This document shows, in pieces, positions 42,066-51,800 of a stretch of DNA of 64,000 bases (its first letter is position 1; the number at the start of each line of letters is the position of its first letter). The stretch comes from Paenibacillus uliginis N3/975 (GTDB taxonomy: Bacteria > Bacillota > Bacilli > Paenibacillales > Paenibacillaceae). The translations under genes were made by a program, and so were the position numbers. Where the stretch lies: contig NZ_LT840184.1 of the NCBI RefSeq assembly GCF_900177425.1, positions 833,487 through 897,486 of the forward strand. The letters are read 5' to 3'. The notes beneath the pieces are model-generated. The model saw nothing but the letters and a program-made list of their open reading frames with translations. It was not told the origin of the DNA and did no database searches.

Positions 42066-42929
42066 ATGAGAATAATGGGGGAGTTAACAGGGAAAACAGC
42101 GCTCGTAACAGGGGCTTCCAGCGGCTTCGGACTTCTGATATGTCTGGAATTGGCGGGACAGGGATACCAGGTGGCGGCGGGAATGAGAAGGCCGGAAGGC
42201 TCGGACAGACTGCTCAGCTTAGCAAGGGAAGCAGGATTGGAATCACGGATTCATGTGGTCACGCTGGATATATGCGAGCCGGAATTGGTAAAGAACGCTG
42301 TACTTGAAATTGAGAAGTTATGGGGGCGTTTGGATCTTCTTGTGAACAATGCGGGTGAGGCCGTTGGCGGATTTGTAGAAGAGGTGCCGCTTGAAGCATG
42401 GAGGAAACAGATGGATGTGAATTTCTTCGGAACCGTATCTGTGACACAAGCCGCCCTCCCGCTCATACGCAGAACAGGAAAAGGCAGAATCATTTTTATG
42501 AGTAGTATTAGCGGAGTAGTCGGATTTCCGGGTTACGGACCATATGCCTCCTCAAAGTTCGCTGTAGAAGGATTTGGTGAATGCCTCTCACTGGAGCTTC
42601 AGCCGTTAGGAATCGATGTGGTGCTGATCGAACCCGGTGCGTATGGTACAGCCATATGGAGTAAAGGGTTTAGTGATATTAGCGCACAAGAGGGATCTCC
42701 CTATAGGGCTATGCTGGATGATGTGCTGAATTTCTCAAAAGCAACCGCCAAAAGCAGCGGCGACCCACGAGAGGTGGCCCATCTGGTAGGGGAAATCGCA
42801 CGGATGAAATCTCCCCGATTCAGATATCGGCTGCCGAAGGGCACCCGTATGACCGTTACAGCCAAGCTGCTGCTGCCTTACCGGATGTTCCAGCGCATCG
42901 TGTTGAAGACGCTAAGCAGGAAGCGCTGA
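42066..42929 (+). CDS. Short-chain dehydrogenase/reductase
   Basis: A 287-residue SDR enzyme. Cofactor motif VTGASSGFGLLI at about 14-25, NNAGEA near 93, the serine motif FMSSISGVVG near 144 and YASSKFAVEGF near 159. Its longer C-terminus (about 45 residues with a basic tail) suggests a lipid- or envelope-linked substrate as in the retinol/sphingoid-like SDR groups. AAGGAG precedes the ATG. Convergent with psd, only three bases apart. Confidence 0.92.
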   Translation: MRIMGELTGKTALVTGASSGFGLLICLELAGQGYQVAAGMRRPEGSDRLLSLAREAGLESRIHVVTLDICEPELVKNAVLEIEKLWGRLDLLVNNAGEAVGGFVEEVPLEAWRKQMDVNFFGTVSVTQAALPLIRRTGKGRIIFMSSISGVVGFPGYGPYASSKFAVEGFGECLSLELQPLGIDVVLIEPGAYGTAIWSKGFSDISAQEGSPYRAMLDDVLNFSKATAKSSGDPREVAHLVGEIARMKSPRFRYRLPKGTRMTVTAKLLLPYRMFQRIVLKTLSRKR

Positions 42930-42932
42930 AAT

Positions 42933-43736
42933 TCAGGAGCTCTTGGCAGACGGTTCGTGGAGCAGGCCGAGCAGTTCTCCCATCTTGACTTTGTCGCCAA
43001 GCTTTAGATCACCGCGAGGCGTGAAGGTTCCGTTCTCCGTCAGCAGGACGACGGTAGAGCCGAATTCAAAGTAGGCAAGGTCATCGCCGTTGCTCCATTC
43101 ATTCGTCTTCTCGTCGGTATAACGAATACTGCTGACATTCATAGCGCCAACCTTAACAACGGCCACTTCGCCGTGTTCATGCCTGATATATGTAATGAGT
43201 CTTTCGTTGCGGCTGAGTACATTTCGGATATTGGTGAGCGCAAAATCGTTCACCGGATACACCTTGCCCCGGAGATGTTCGCTTTCCGCTTTCTTACCGG
43301 TTACCGGGGAATGAATCCGGTGGTAGTCGGTAGGACTCAAGTAAAGCACGAATACATAGCCATTAAGATAGTTCCCCATCCGTGGAGAATGGTTCAGCAG
43401 TTCGTCGACGGTATAATCCTGGCCCTTTACGTTCAAAATGGTTCCCGCTTTGACGGGGCCCATGCCTGTGATAAGGGCGTCAACAGGACTGGTCATGGCG
43501 CCCGCTGTTTCATCGATTGCGCGCATGCCCATTTTTAGACGGCGGGAAAAAAACTCATTCAGCGAACGGTATTCATGTATTTCTTTTTCAGCCTCATGGG
43601 CGGGAATTTTGTATATTCGAATAAACGTTGGTATGAGATAACGGCTCCATCTGCTGTGGGAAAAGCTACCCATGATGCGGGATACCCACTTTCGGGAGGA
43701 CAGTTCTGTCATTAGCCTCAGTAATTGTTTAGCCAT
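42933..43736 (-). CDS. psd: Phosphatidylserine decarboxylase
   Basis: A 267-residue enzyme that makes phosphatidylethanolamine from phosphatidylserine at the membrane. It is a proenzyme that cleaves itself at the GST triad to form a pyruvoyl group; here the motif reads FEFGSTVVLL (about residues 226-235), giving a beta chain of about 228 and an alpha chain of about 38 residues. Conserved histidine regions SPTDYHRIHSPVTG (about 135-148) and SPVDA (about 88) fit. The ATG at 43736 has AAAGGAG six bases upstream. Confidence 0.94.
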   Translation of the reverse strand: MAKQLLRLMTELSSRKWVSRIMGSFSHSRWSRYLIPTFIRIYKIPAHEAEKEIHEYRSLNEFFSRRLKMGMRAIDETAGAMTSPVDALITGMGPVKAGTILNVKGQDYTVDELLNHSPRMGNYLNGYVFVLYLSPTDYHRIHSPVTGKKAESEHLRGKVYPVNDFALTNIRNVLSRNERLITYIRHEHGEVAVVKVGAMNVSSIRYTDEKTNEWSNGDDLAYFEFGSTVVLLTENGTFTPRGDLKLGDKVKMGELLGLLHEPSAKSS

Positions 43737-43910
43737 GTAATTCTCCTTTGTGCTTGCATTAACAAATAGCGTTTTTGGATATATGCGCACTCTGCATTAT
43801 ATTGACATAGAATAAGGGCTAAATCAATAAAAAGGGGATTTTGAAAAAAAGGGGCTTGCAAATTCAGGAAGGACTGGTGTATTTTAAAGTCAGCTTAAAA
43901 CCGAATATGG

Positions 43911-44007
43911 AATACGGGGGCTTGAGTGAATCAGGCTGAGACTGCAGATGTTGATCCCGCTGCTGACCGTTAATCTGAACTGGGTAATGCCAGCGTAGAG
44001 AATATCC
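43911..44007 (+). ncRNA. TPP riboswitch (THI element)
   Basis: The conserved parts appear in order: ACGGGGGCTTGAGTG, CAGGCTGAGA (43932-43941), then CTGAACTGGGTAATGCCAGC (43975-43994) and GTAGAGAA. This is the thiamine pyrophosphate-binding aptamer. It precedes an ECF transporter for the thiamine precursor. Confidence 0.95.
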
Positions 44008-44028
44008 GACCCTGATAGGGCCTATTTT

Positions 44029-44059
44029 CCGTCTGCGCATATTTTCCAGACGGTTTTTT
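44029..44059 (+). terminator. Expression-platform terminator of the TPP riboswitch
   Basis: CCGTCTG (44029-44035) pairs with CAGACGG (44047-44053), followed by six Ts, 45 bases before the ykoE start. Confidence 0.88.
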
Positions 44060-44104
44060 GTCGTGTTTGTTAATTCAATTTGGGGTAAGAGAGGAGAAGC
44101 TGTG

Positions 44105-44734
44105 ATGCAATCTGGTGTTGAAGCAAAAAAGAATGGAAATGTTAGAAGGGGACTGCGGCTTAGTGATATTCTTGTTACGGTTCTGGTCTCGCTTGTTCTA
44201 GGTGTGGTATACCATTTCTGGGGTTCGGTATACAGCTTGTTTAAGCCGTTATTTTTTGAGGCGGATGAGATGTTGTACGGCATGTGGTTTGCAGCAGCTC
44301 CGCTTGCTTTTCTGTTGATTCGAAAGCCAGGGGTAGCATTAATTGCAGAGCTTGCAGCAGCGCATGTTGAAGTGCTGTTCGGAAGCGGCTGGGGATTGAA
44401 TCTGCTTCTGTACGGTATCATACAGGGTCTGGGAGCGGAACTGGTATTTGCCGCCTTCCGTTACCGGAAACATGCTGCCTGGACTGTTGCTCTGGCTGGT
44501 GCAGCGTCTGCAATCGGTTCGATGGTGATGGATTTCTATTTGGCTTATACAGACAATTATGTGTGGTGGATGTTTGTTGCCAAGTACAGCATGCGTGTTG
44601 CAAGCGGTGCGTTGATTGCAGGACTTCTGATGTTCGCTTTGGCCAAAGCATTGGAGCGGACAGGTGTAACCTCACTGCTTCGACCTGCTTCAGCCAAAGA
44701 TTATGAAGCTCTAGATGATCCGCGCCATGTGTGA
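44105..44734 (+). CDS. ykoE: Thiamine-precursor ECF transporter substrate-binding subunit YkoE
   Basis: A 209-residue S-component with six predicted membrane helices. Conserved parts in YkoE-type proteins include FEADEMLYGMWFAAAPLAFL near 55-75 and GSGWGLNLLLYGIIQGLG near 95-115. The family imports hydroxymethylpyrimidine or thiamine. Controlled by the TPP riboswitch upstream. The ATG at 44105 has GGAG nine bases upstream. It overlaps ykoD. Confidence 0.9.
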   Translation: MQSGVEAKKNGNVRRGLRLSDILVTVLVSLVLGVVYHFWGSVYSLFKPLFFEADEMLYGMWFAAAPLAFLLIRKPGVALIAELAAAHVEVLFGSGWGLNLLLYGIIQGLGAELVFAAFRYRKHAAWTVALAGAASAIGSMVMDFYLAYTDNYVWWMFVAKYSMRVASGALIAGLLMFALAKALERTGVTSLLRPASAKDYEALDDPRHV

Positions 44735-46493
44735 GAACCCAGGTGATCAGCATTCAGCGAGTGCCGGCGAAGGAATGGTACCATTCTCGCTGTATGTGGA
44801 AGGATTGCGGCTGAAATTTGCGGGTGAAGATCGGCTGGTGTTTAAAGATCTGTCTTTTGCTGCCCAAAAAGGGGAAAAGGTGCTTCTGCTCGGACCGAGC
44901 GGATGCGGTAAATCCACATTGCTTCAGGTACTCAGCGGGATGATACCCCATGCGATAGAGGTGCCGATGAAATGCTCGGATCAACGGATTCCGTCTTCTT
45001 GGGCGTATGTGTTTCAAGATCCGGACACCCAGTTTTGCATGCCGTATGTAGATGAAGAACTGGCCTTTGTGCTCGAAAATCTTTCTGTGCCACAGGAAGA
45101 GATGACTGGCCGGATGCAAGAAGTATTAAGTTCCGTTGGCTTGCGCTTAGAAAATTTACATATTCCGATCAGCCATCTCTCTCAGGGGATGAAACAACGC
45201 CTTGCTCTCGCATCGGCGCTGCTCCTTCAACCGGAGGTGCTGTTTCTGGATGAGCCTTCAGCGTTGCTGGATCCGGAAGGCCGGGAACAGATTTGGGAAG
45301 CTGTGAAGTCCGTTTCAGATGGACGGACGCTCATTATTGTAGAACACCGGATTGAAGAAATGGCAGCTTATGTAGACCGGGTGGTGCTATTTGGCCCGGA
45401 TGGCGTGATTCTGGGCCAGGGAAGTCCCGAGGTCGTGTTTACCGTATTTAAGAAAGAGCTAACGGAATACGGGATCTGGTATCCGGGCGTATGGGATGAC
45501 TATGCCGGATCTCCGGCCGGGACGGAAACCTTCCGACCGTTAACTTCGGTAACGGTAAGGACAGAGGAGCTATGTGAAGATTTAGACGCAGAGGGTGTGT
45601 GTGGTGTCAGCGCTGCCCATGTAACAGAGTTATCCACAAATTCGGGTAGCAGCAATATTAGCCGAATTAATCGATGGCATGGTGGTGAGCAGGAAGAACT
45701 TCACTCAGGGGGCGTGAATCAAGACCCGGTACTTGAACTGAGTGATTTCACGGTGCTCCGTAAAGGGCAGCCGGTTGTGGCAGTTGATAAAGCAACGGTT
45801 TATCCGGGCGAATTCGCAGCCGTCATCGGGCCGAATGGAGCAGGTAAAAGCTCGCTGCTGCTCGGTCTGATGGGACTGCTTAGGGCGGAAGGGGAATACC
45901 GTCTTGGTGGAGATATTGTCCCGCCAGGGAAAAAGAGAAAGGAACGAAAACTCCGGCAAGGAATGCTGGGACGAATCGGCTTTGTATTCCAAAATCCAGA
46001 GCTTCAATTCGTCACAGAACGAGTCCTGGATGAAGTGGCCTATTCTCTGCTTGTGGACGGAATACCGCTGGAAGAGGCAGAAATGGCTGCGCGTGAATCC
46101 CTGAAGCGATTCGGGCTTAGCCGGCTGGAGCAGCGTCATCCATATCAGCTGTCGACTGGTCAAAAGAGAAGGTTAAGCGTAGCAACCGCAATGGCACGAG
46201 AACCAGAGATGCTGCTGCTGGATGAGCCAACGTTTGGACAGGATGCGCGGAATACGTTCTCCATATTGGAGATGTGTGAAGAATTGCGCCAGGCAGGTAC
46301 AGCTATTCTGATGGTAACCCATGAGATGCAAATTGCCCAAAATGCGGCAACTCATATATGGGAAGTCCAGGAGGGGAAGATTATTTCGCAGCAGGCTTCT
46401 TCCAGATTGACGGCCAGTCCCATAGGTGAAAACAGAGCTGCTGATGAGAGTTCGGGGGAACGGAGCTTGATGCTATCGGGGGTGAGTCGATGA
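44715..46493 (+). CDS. ykoD: ECF transporter double ATPase YkoD
   Basis: A 592-residue protein with two ATP-binding cassettes fused in one chain. First half: Walker A GPSGCGKST (about 60), signature LSQGMKQR (about 157), Walker B VLFLDEPSALLD (about 175). Second half: Walker A GPNGAGKSS (about 374), signature LSTGQKRR (about 481), Walker B MLLLDEPTFGQD (about 500). A linker of roughly 90 residues (about 255-345) separates them. The start overlaps ykoE by 20 bases. ATG at 44727 or 44775 are possible later starts. It energises the YkoE/YkoC membrane pair. Confidence 0.9.
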   Translation: MIRAMCENPGDQHSASAGEGMVPFSLYVEGLRLKFAGEDRLVFKDLSFAAQKGEKVLLLGPSGCGKSTLLQVLSGMIPHAIEVPMKCSDQRIPSSWAYVFQDPDTQFCMPYVDEELAFVLENLSVPQEEMTGRMQEVLSSVGLRLENLHIPISHLSQGMKQRLALASALLLQPEVLFLDEPSALLDPEGREQIWEAVKSVSDGRTLIIVEHRIEEMAAYVDRVVLFGPDGVILGQGSPEVVFTVFKKELTEYGIWYPGVWDDYAGSPAGTETFRPLTSVTVRTEELCEDLDAEGVCGVSAAHVTELSTNSGSSNISRINRWHGGEQEELHSGGVNQDPVLELSDFTVLRKGQPVVAVDKATVYPGEFAAVIGPNGAGKSSLLLGLMGLLRAEGEYRLGGDIVPPGKKRKERKLRQGMLGRIGFVFQNPELQFVTERVLDEVAYSLLVDGIPLEEAEMAARESLKRFGLSRLEQRHPYQLSTGQKRRLSVATAMAREPEMLLLDEPTFGQDARNTFSILEMCEELRQAGTAILMVTHEMQIAQNAATHIWEVQEGKIISQQASSRLTASPIGENRAADESSGERSLMLSGVSR

Positions 46494-47296
46494 ATTTCTG
46501 GAAGCCGAATCGGCTGACTTGGCTGCATCGTGCGAATCCTGTTGTTAAGCTTGGGGTGCTGATGGGACTATTCTTAATGACCGTGTTGACGCATGATATT
46601 GATTTTGTTATGTATCAAGCTGTTATTTTTACCGTGTGTCTGTTGGTCTTAAGTGGCATAAAGCCTTGGAAAATGCTTCTGTTCTTCCTTCCGTTTGCGA
46701 TCGCGTTTCTATCTTCATCTTCCTCGATGATGCTGTTTGGTCGGGGCGAGAATATATGGTGGGAATGGGGATTGTTCCGTGTGTCGGAAGAAAGCTTCTA
46801 TCGGGGGCTGCATCTTGGGTTTAAAGGAATCACGTTTGCGGCTGAGGGTCTTCTATTCGTCACAACAACATCCTCAGTAGATCTGTTTTACGGATTGATG
46901 CAGAAGCTGAAACTTGCTCCCAAATATGCTTACAGCTTCATGGCTTCCATTCGGCTGCTGCCGATGGTGTGGGAGGAATATTTGGCCCGCCGTCAGGCAC
47001 TTCAGATTCGTGGATTGCGGCCGATTCGAGGAGTTAGGGGCGTGGTGCACAGAGCCGGTATGTACGCTGTTCCGCTACTTGCCCAGAGCATCCGAAGGGC
47101 CCACCGGGTGGCGGCTGCCATGGAGGCCAAGAAGTTTAACGGGGAGGCCGGTAAACATAGAACCTACTATTATGTGTCCCGGTTCACCGTGTATGATGTG
47201 CTCATCGTTTTTCTGCTGGCAGGAGCTGCTTGTGGGGCCTATGCCATTGCCCTTCGGTATCCTTGGTTCGGGATCGCAGATGTGCGATTTAATTGA
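46490..47296 (+). CDS. ykoC: ECF transporter transmembrane scaffold subunit YkoC (EcfT type)
   Basis: A 268-residue EcfT-family protein with about five membrane helices and a cytoplasmic coupling domain between them. The coupling motifs are seen as ARRQALQIRGLRP (about 165-177) and AMEAKKF (about 205-211). It overlaps ykoD by four bases (ATGA) and completes the riboswitch-controlled operon ykoEDC. Confidence 0.92.
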   Translation: MNFWKPNRLTWLHRANPVVKLGVLMGLFLMTVLTHDIDFVMYQAVIFTVCLLVLSGIKPWKMLLFFLPFAIAFLSSSSSMMLFGRGENIWWEWGLFRVSEESFYRGLHLGFKGITFAAEGLLFVTTTSSVDLFYGLMQKLKLAPKYAYSFMASIRLLPMVWEEYLARRQALQIRGLRPIRGVRGVVHRAGMYAVPLLAQSIRRAHRVAAAMEAKKFNGEAGKHRTYYYVSRFTVYDVLIVFLLAGAACGAYAIALRYPWFGIADVRFN

Positions 47297-47350
47297 TTTT
47301 GGAAATAGATAGTGCTAAACTGCATGTGAATACTTTCCTGCTACCGTATA

Positions 47351-47391
47351 AAGCGGAGCTTGCCGAGATCTCGGTGGGCTCCGCTTTTTTT
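47351..47391 (+). terminator. Terminator of ykoEDC
   Basis: AAGCGGAGC (47351-47359) pairs with GCTCCGCTT (47378-47386), followed by a T-run. The 230 bases beyond it, up to the SLH gene, are AT-rich and contain a TATAGTA/TACTATA dyad near 47486-47506 but no gene. Confidence 0.88.
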
Positions 47392-47623
47392 CGTGAAGTT
47401 CTGCGTAAACCGTGGGAAATGTGCCTATTTTACTAGAAGGAGTGATAGGAATATAATACCAAATTAATATAATTTATGATAATATAGTAGCGATTTTACT
47501 ATAGGTTTAAATACTAGACAAGATGAACCAAAACTTTCAAGTCTGAGCATCACTACGAATGCGGATTATTCTTACGATCGCTGTTTTGAAAACGCATTAA
47601 AAATATATTAAGGAGAGTGGGTC

Positions 47624-48883
47624 ATGATGAAAATGTACTTTAAGAGTGTGCTTGCCGGTTTAATCGCAATAAGTGCTGTATTTCCATTTATGGGTACTGA
47701 AGAGGTTTCAGCAGCTACGAAATTTAAGGATGTCCCAGGAAATCATTGGGCAAAGGACGCTATCTATTCGGCGGTAAATAAGGGTTACTTTAAAGGGTAT
47801 TTGGATGGAACGTTCCGACCTAGCGCCAATATTACCCGAGCAGAATTTGCTACATTGATGTCGAGAGTGTCCAATAACATGGTTGAAGATGGGCTTGGTT
47901 CATTTTCAGATATTAAAGGGCATTGGGCTGAAGCGGGTATTACGAAAGCCATTGGCATGGGGTTTATTTCAACTATGGATTACCCAAACGGCTTTAAACC
48001 AGGTACTTCACTGACAAGAACGGAAATGGCGAAGTGGATGGCTTCGGGGTTGGCTGCTAAGAATGAAGATTTTAAACAGGCTCTCTCAGATACAGAGGAT
48101 ACATTGGTTCCGGTGGCCGAGTATCACAAAGGCGGTTTAAATAAATCGGATTATCCTTACGTATCTGTAGTGTTGGGAACCGGTCTTATGGCAGGATATC
48201 CTGATGGAACCTTTGGACCAAGTAAAACAACAACCAGAGCAGAAGTTGCCGTTATCTTGGCTAGATATGAAACGGTCCAAGATAAGAAAGCGAGTTCGTA
48301 TCAAGATCTGAACGAGATGAGAGAAGTCGGATTGACTGGTACGAATCTGTTGTCGGCTACGCCGCATGTTTACGGTAAGATTGCCGGTACAGATAAAATA
48401 ACGAGTTTTGATAGCTTCGCTAATAAACCGTATACCATGATGTACAATCGGGGCACGATGACGGTTCATCGAATGATCGTGGTGGATGCAAGTACTCCGA
48501 ATAAACCAAAAAACTTGTATGGAAAAATGTTCTTGGATAAGGATTTTAGTTGGTCTGTAAGAAAAGACTTATATAATGTTTTTCTGGAAGCAACGGTTGT
48601 TCCTAGCGATGATACTTCACTAACAAATGCAGCATTTCCGGGAGCAACACTCTATAACTTCACAAGTGCATTTGGTTTCAAGAGTGGTACTTTAGCTAAG
48701 TATGGACTCACTGTTTTGCCAGAATCAGATAATTTTCTGAAAACAGGATTCTTCAAAAAAGATGTTCCTCGGCGTTTTTGGATGCACAGATACCTGAACA
48801 GAGAATGGAAACAATATGATAATGGTGGTTCAATGGGAAAATATAATACCCTATCATCTTTTTACATTCCTAGACCTGAATAG
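47624..48883 (+). CDS. S-layer homology (SLH) domain surface protein
   Basis: A 419-residue secreted protein. A signal peptide (about 1-30, ending VSAAT) is followed by three SLH domains: FKDVPGNHWAKDAIY (about 34-80), FSDIKGHWAEAGITKAI (about 92-140), and a third ending TRAEVAVILARY (about 152-215). SLH domains anchor proteins to pyruvylated cell-wall polymer. The C-terminal 200 residues (TLYNFTSAFGFKSG... to PRPE) match nothing I recognise. AAGGAG precedes the ATG. The next gene starts 14 bases later, so the two are likely cotranscribed. Base composition is AT-richer than in the preceding operon. Confidence 0.92.
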   Translation: MMKMYFKSVLAGLIAISAVFPFMGTEEVSAATKFKDVPGNHWAKDAIYSAVNKGYFKGYLDGTFRPSANITRAEFATLMSRVSNNMVEDGLGSFSDIKGHWAEAGITKAIGMGFISTMDYPNGFKPGTSLTRTEMAKWMASGLAAKNEDFKQALSDTEDTLVPVAEYHKGGLNKSDYPYVSVVLGTGLMAGYPDGTFGPSKTTTRAEVAVILARYETVQDKKASSYQDLNEMREVGLTGTNLLSATPHVYGKIAGTDKITSFDSFANKPYTMMYNRGTMTVHRMIVVDASTPNKPKNLYGKMFLDKDFSWSVRKDLYNVFLEATVVPSDDTSLTNAAFPGATLYNFTSAFGFKSGTLAKYGLTVLPESDNFLKTGFFKKDVPRRFWMHRYLNREWKQYDNGGSMGKYNTLSSFYIPRPE

Positions 48884-48897
48884 AGGTAAGGATAGTT

Positions 48898-51800
48898 ATG
48901 AAGAAAATAAGAACAGTTACTTTACTTACATTAGTGTGTATAACAATGATATTTTTCGGTCGCGATTTGATCTTCGCTGCACCTGTTGGTGTGGTGAGTT
49001 CAGAACCCGAAGACACAGCAGACTTAAAACCACCGACATTTATTCCGGATGCTAAAAAGGGTCCGACAGCTCACCAAAAAAAGATTACTAAGGTAGAAGG
49101 TGTACGTGATTCAGAACCGGGAGTGTACTGGTATCAAATTGATGATGGACGATTTCGAGCAGAAAGTTACCGAGCTCCAGGAAGATTCATCTACACCAAT
49201 AACATTGGTACTGATTTTAATCCGTGGCCAGGTGTAGCTGAGGTCGTAGATAAAATTGAGATGAAGAGCAGTCCTTTATACAAACCACATGAATGGACAG
49301 ATTATACTAAGGGTGAAAACAAGTATCATCCAAGTAAAATTTCAAATGAGATAATAACACAAGTTAGAACGATTGATGGTAGACAAGATGAGCAGTCTGA
49401 AATAACGGCACTTCAGATAACAGATCTTAAAACTGCTGTTATGATTACCTCAAAAACAGGTAAAAAGTCTATGAATGAGAATCTTTATAAACAATTCTTA
49501 AGGGAGGACACAGGAAATAAAGCTTGGAGTGATGCAATTGGCGGGTACTTACCTTGGACCAAATACAAGTTTGGGTATTACACACCAATTAACATTTACT
49601 GGCGTGGTGATATAGTTGAACAAAAGAAAATAACGCTAACCGGTAAAACATCACTGAAGGTTGGAGAAGAAACGAATTTAAAAGCTGCTGTAGCCACAAT
49701 GGCAGCTGGTCAAACTGATTATGGTTCACCGGTGGATGTTTCTACGGGGATTCATGAATGGAGCTCTAATAACAAAGGTGTCGTCGAATTGGTTGGGAAC
49801 AGTGGAAAAATAAAAGGAGTCAAAAAAGGGTCTGCAAAGATCACAGCTGTCTGGAAAAAGGATGGTTATGAATTGACGGCCACGATTACCGTAACGGTTA
49901 ATGACGGACCACCATGCAAGCCAGGAGAGCCAGGATGTGAAGAGACACCACCCCCACCACCTATGTGTACAGTACCGAAACCAGGAACAGTGATACCTGG
50001 AAAGTACATGGATCCGGTTGCTACGGCGGTCATAAAAGCTGATCAACGAGGCAGTGAACAGTTTGATGTTCTGCAAGGAATACCGACATCTGAGAGTTTA
50101 TACGGGAATATTCTTGCCAGAAATTATCTCTATCAAAATAAGTTCGTAAATATGACGGGTACATGTACATTTACGGTGAATGTTGAAAAAACATGGACAT
50201 TGACTTGGGACCCTGGAAAAGAAATTACTGTCGATGGAAAAACGGAGACTGTTTCGGATCCGCAGTCTGTTCAAGAACCCGTAAATCAAACTCATAAAAT
50301 TGAACGTCCATATTCTTTTTGGGCGATCGATAATTTAGAAGTTTACAAGATTGATCAGGGAACACTTGAAAACTATGCTTTGCCAGGAGACAAGATAACA
50401 ATCTTTCCGGAAGGATACCATGAGCCAGAGTTTACTGTAGAACAAACGGGGAATTTTTATCCTCCACGAGATCCGGGAACCGTTACAGCTCCGGGAGACA
50501 GCAAGGATGGAGGGAAGAGCAAACCGTCACCTCCGAGCGAAGATTTAAAGAGCTTCGCTGAAGACGCCGTGGGTAAGGTTGAAGTTACTAATGATTCGCT
50601 GGATTTTAACAGTCAAACCATCATGAATGGTGAGCGAGTGGAAGAAAAAGGACCTAAGCCGGGAAGTATTCCTGCGCCAACGCAGATAGGACAGGACGTA
50701 TTGTACAGTCCCAACAATATGATCAGCAAAGATAAGATCAATAAAGCTAACACAACAAGCAAGGGTGAGATTTTCTACGGTCTGATGCCCGGGAACATCA
50801 ACGGCGGCAGCGACCAGAAGTTTTCAATCCATGGAATTAATACGGTTACTGTACATACTCCGGTAGTCAATTACTCTTCGGTGACGGATGATCAGGCACA
50901 TAACCAAAAAACTAACCCGAATTATTCTCGGGCAGCGTTCATCTTAGATAGGCCATTTAAAGTACGAATTCCTACGAATGGACAGCATGTGAATTATCCT
51001 GGTTATGGGAACAGGGATTATGCTAAGTACTTCCGAACAAAACAAGTGAAATTCCCTTTTGATACGTACAACGGTAGCCGAACTATATTCTACCCGAAAG
51101 AAACCTGGATCGATATACCCGTTAACCAGTTGGATACAGAATTCTTCTTACCCGTGTGGGTGGACGAAGGTGATTACCAAGTGGATTTTAGGAATATTGC
51201 TGAGAATGCCCCTGCGGTTTTTTCAACCCAGCCAAGCGCAAACCAGGATTTGAGCCACCATGTGGCGACTGATATTGAACCAGTGGAAGTTATTGGACGA
51301 GTATACGATTTTCGAATCACAGATATCGTCGATTACAACTGGGAGACCGTATTTCGCACGCAAAAGGGAAGCGCAACGCCGCGCGGCACATTTTATTGGA
51401 CCGGTCAGCGTGATATAGATGGAGATCCTAGAGGTAATCAGCTTCCGTATACATTGCCTATCGCACCAGGGAAACATCCACAGCAAGGATATAAGAACAT
51501 CTCTGTGAAAACAGGCTACCACTTCAAATTTGATCTCAAAACAAAAGGGAATATGTTCAGTACAAGGGATGGCATCTCGATAACACCGAGCTTCGATTTT
51601 GTGAAAAAAGATGGTTCAGGCAGGCAGCCAGTAGATCTTTATTATCACAGCGGTAGCCGGAACTTTATCCGAGTTGGGTCGCCTCAGGACACAGAGAAGC
51701 GATATGTGATTCTTAATGAACGGCTCCGAAATGTGCCCCAGAGTGAAATGCAGGATACGGCGTCGTATTTGTACAATCACGGCGGAGCATCCGGCGGGAT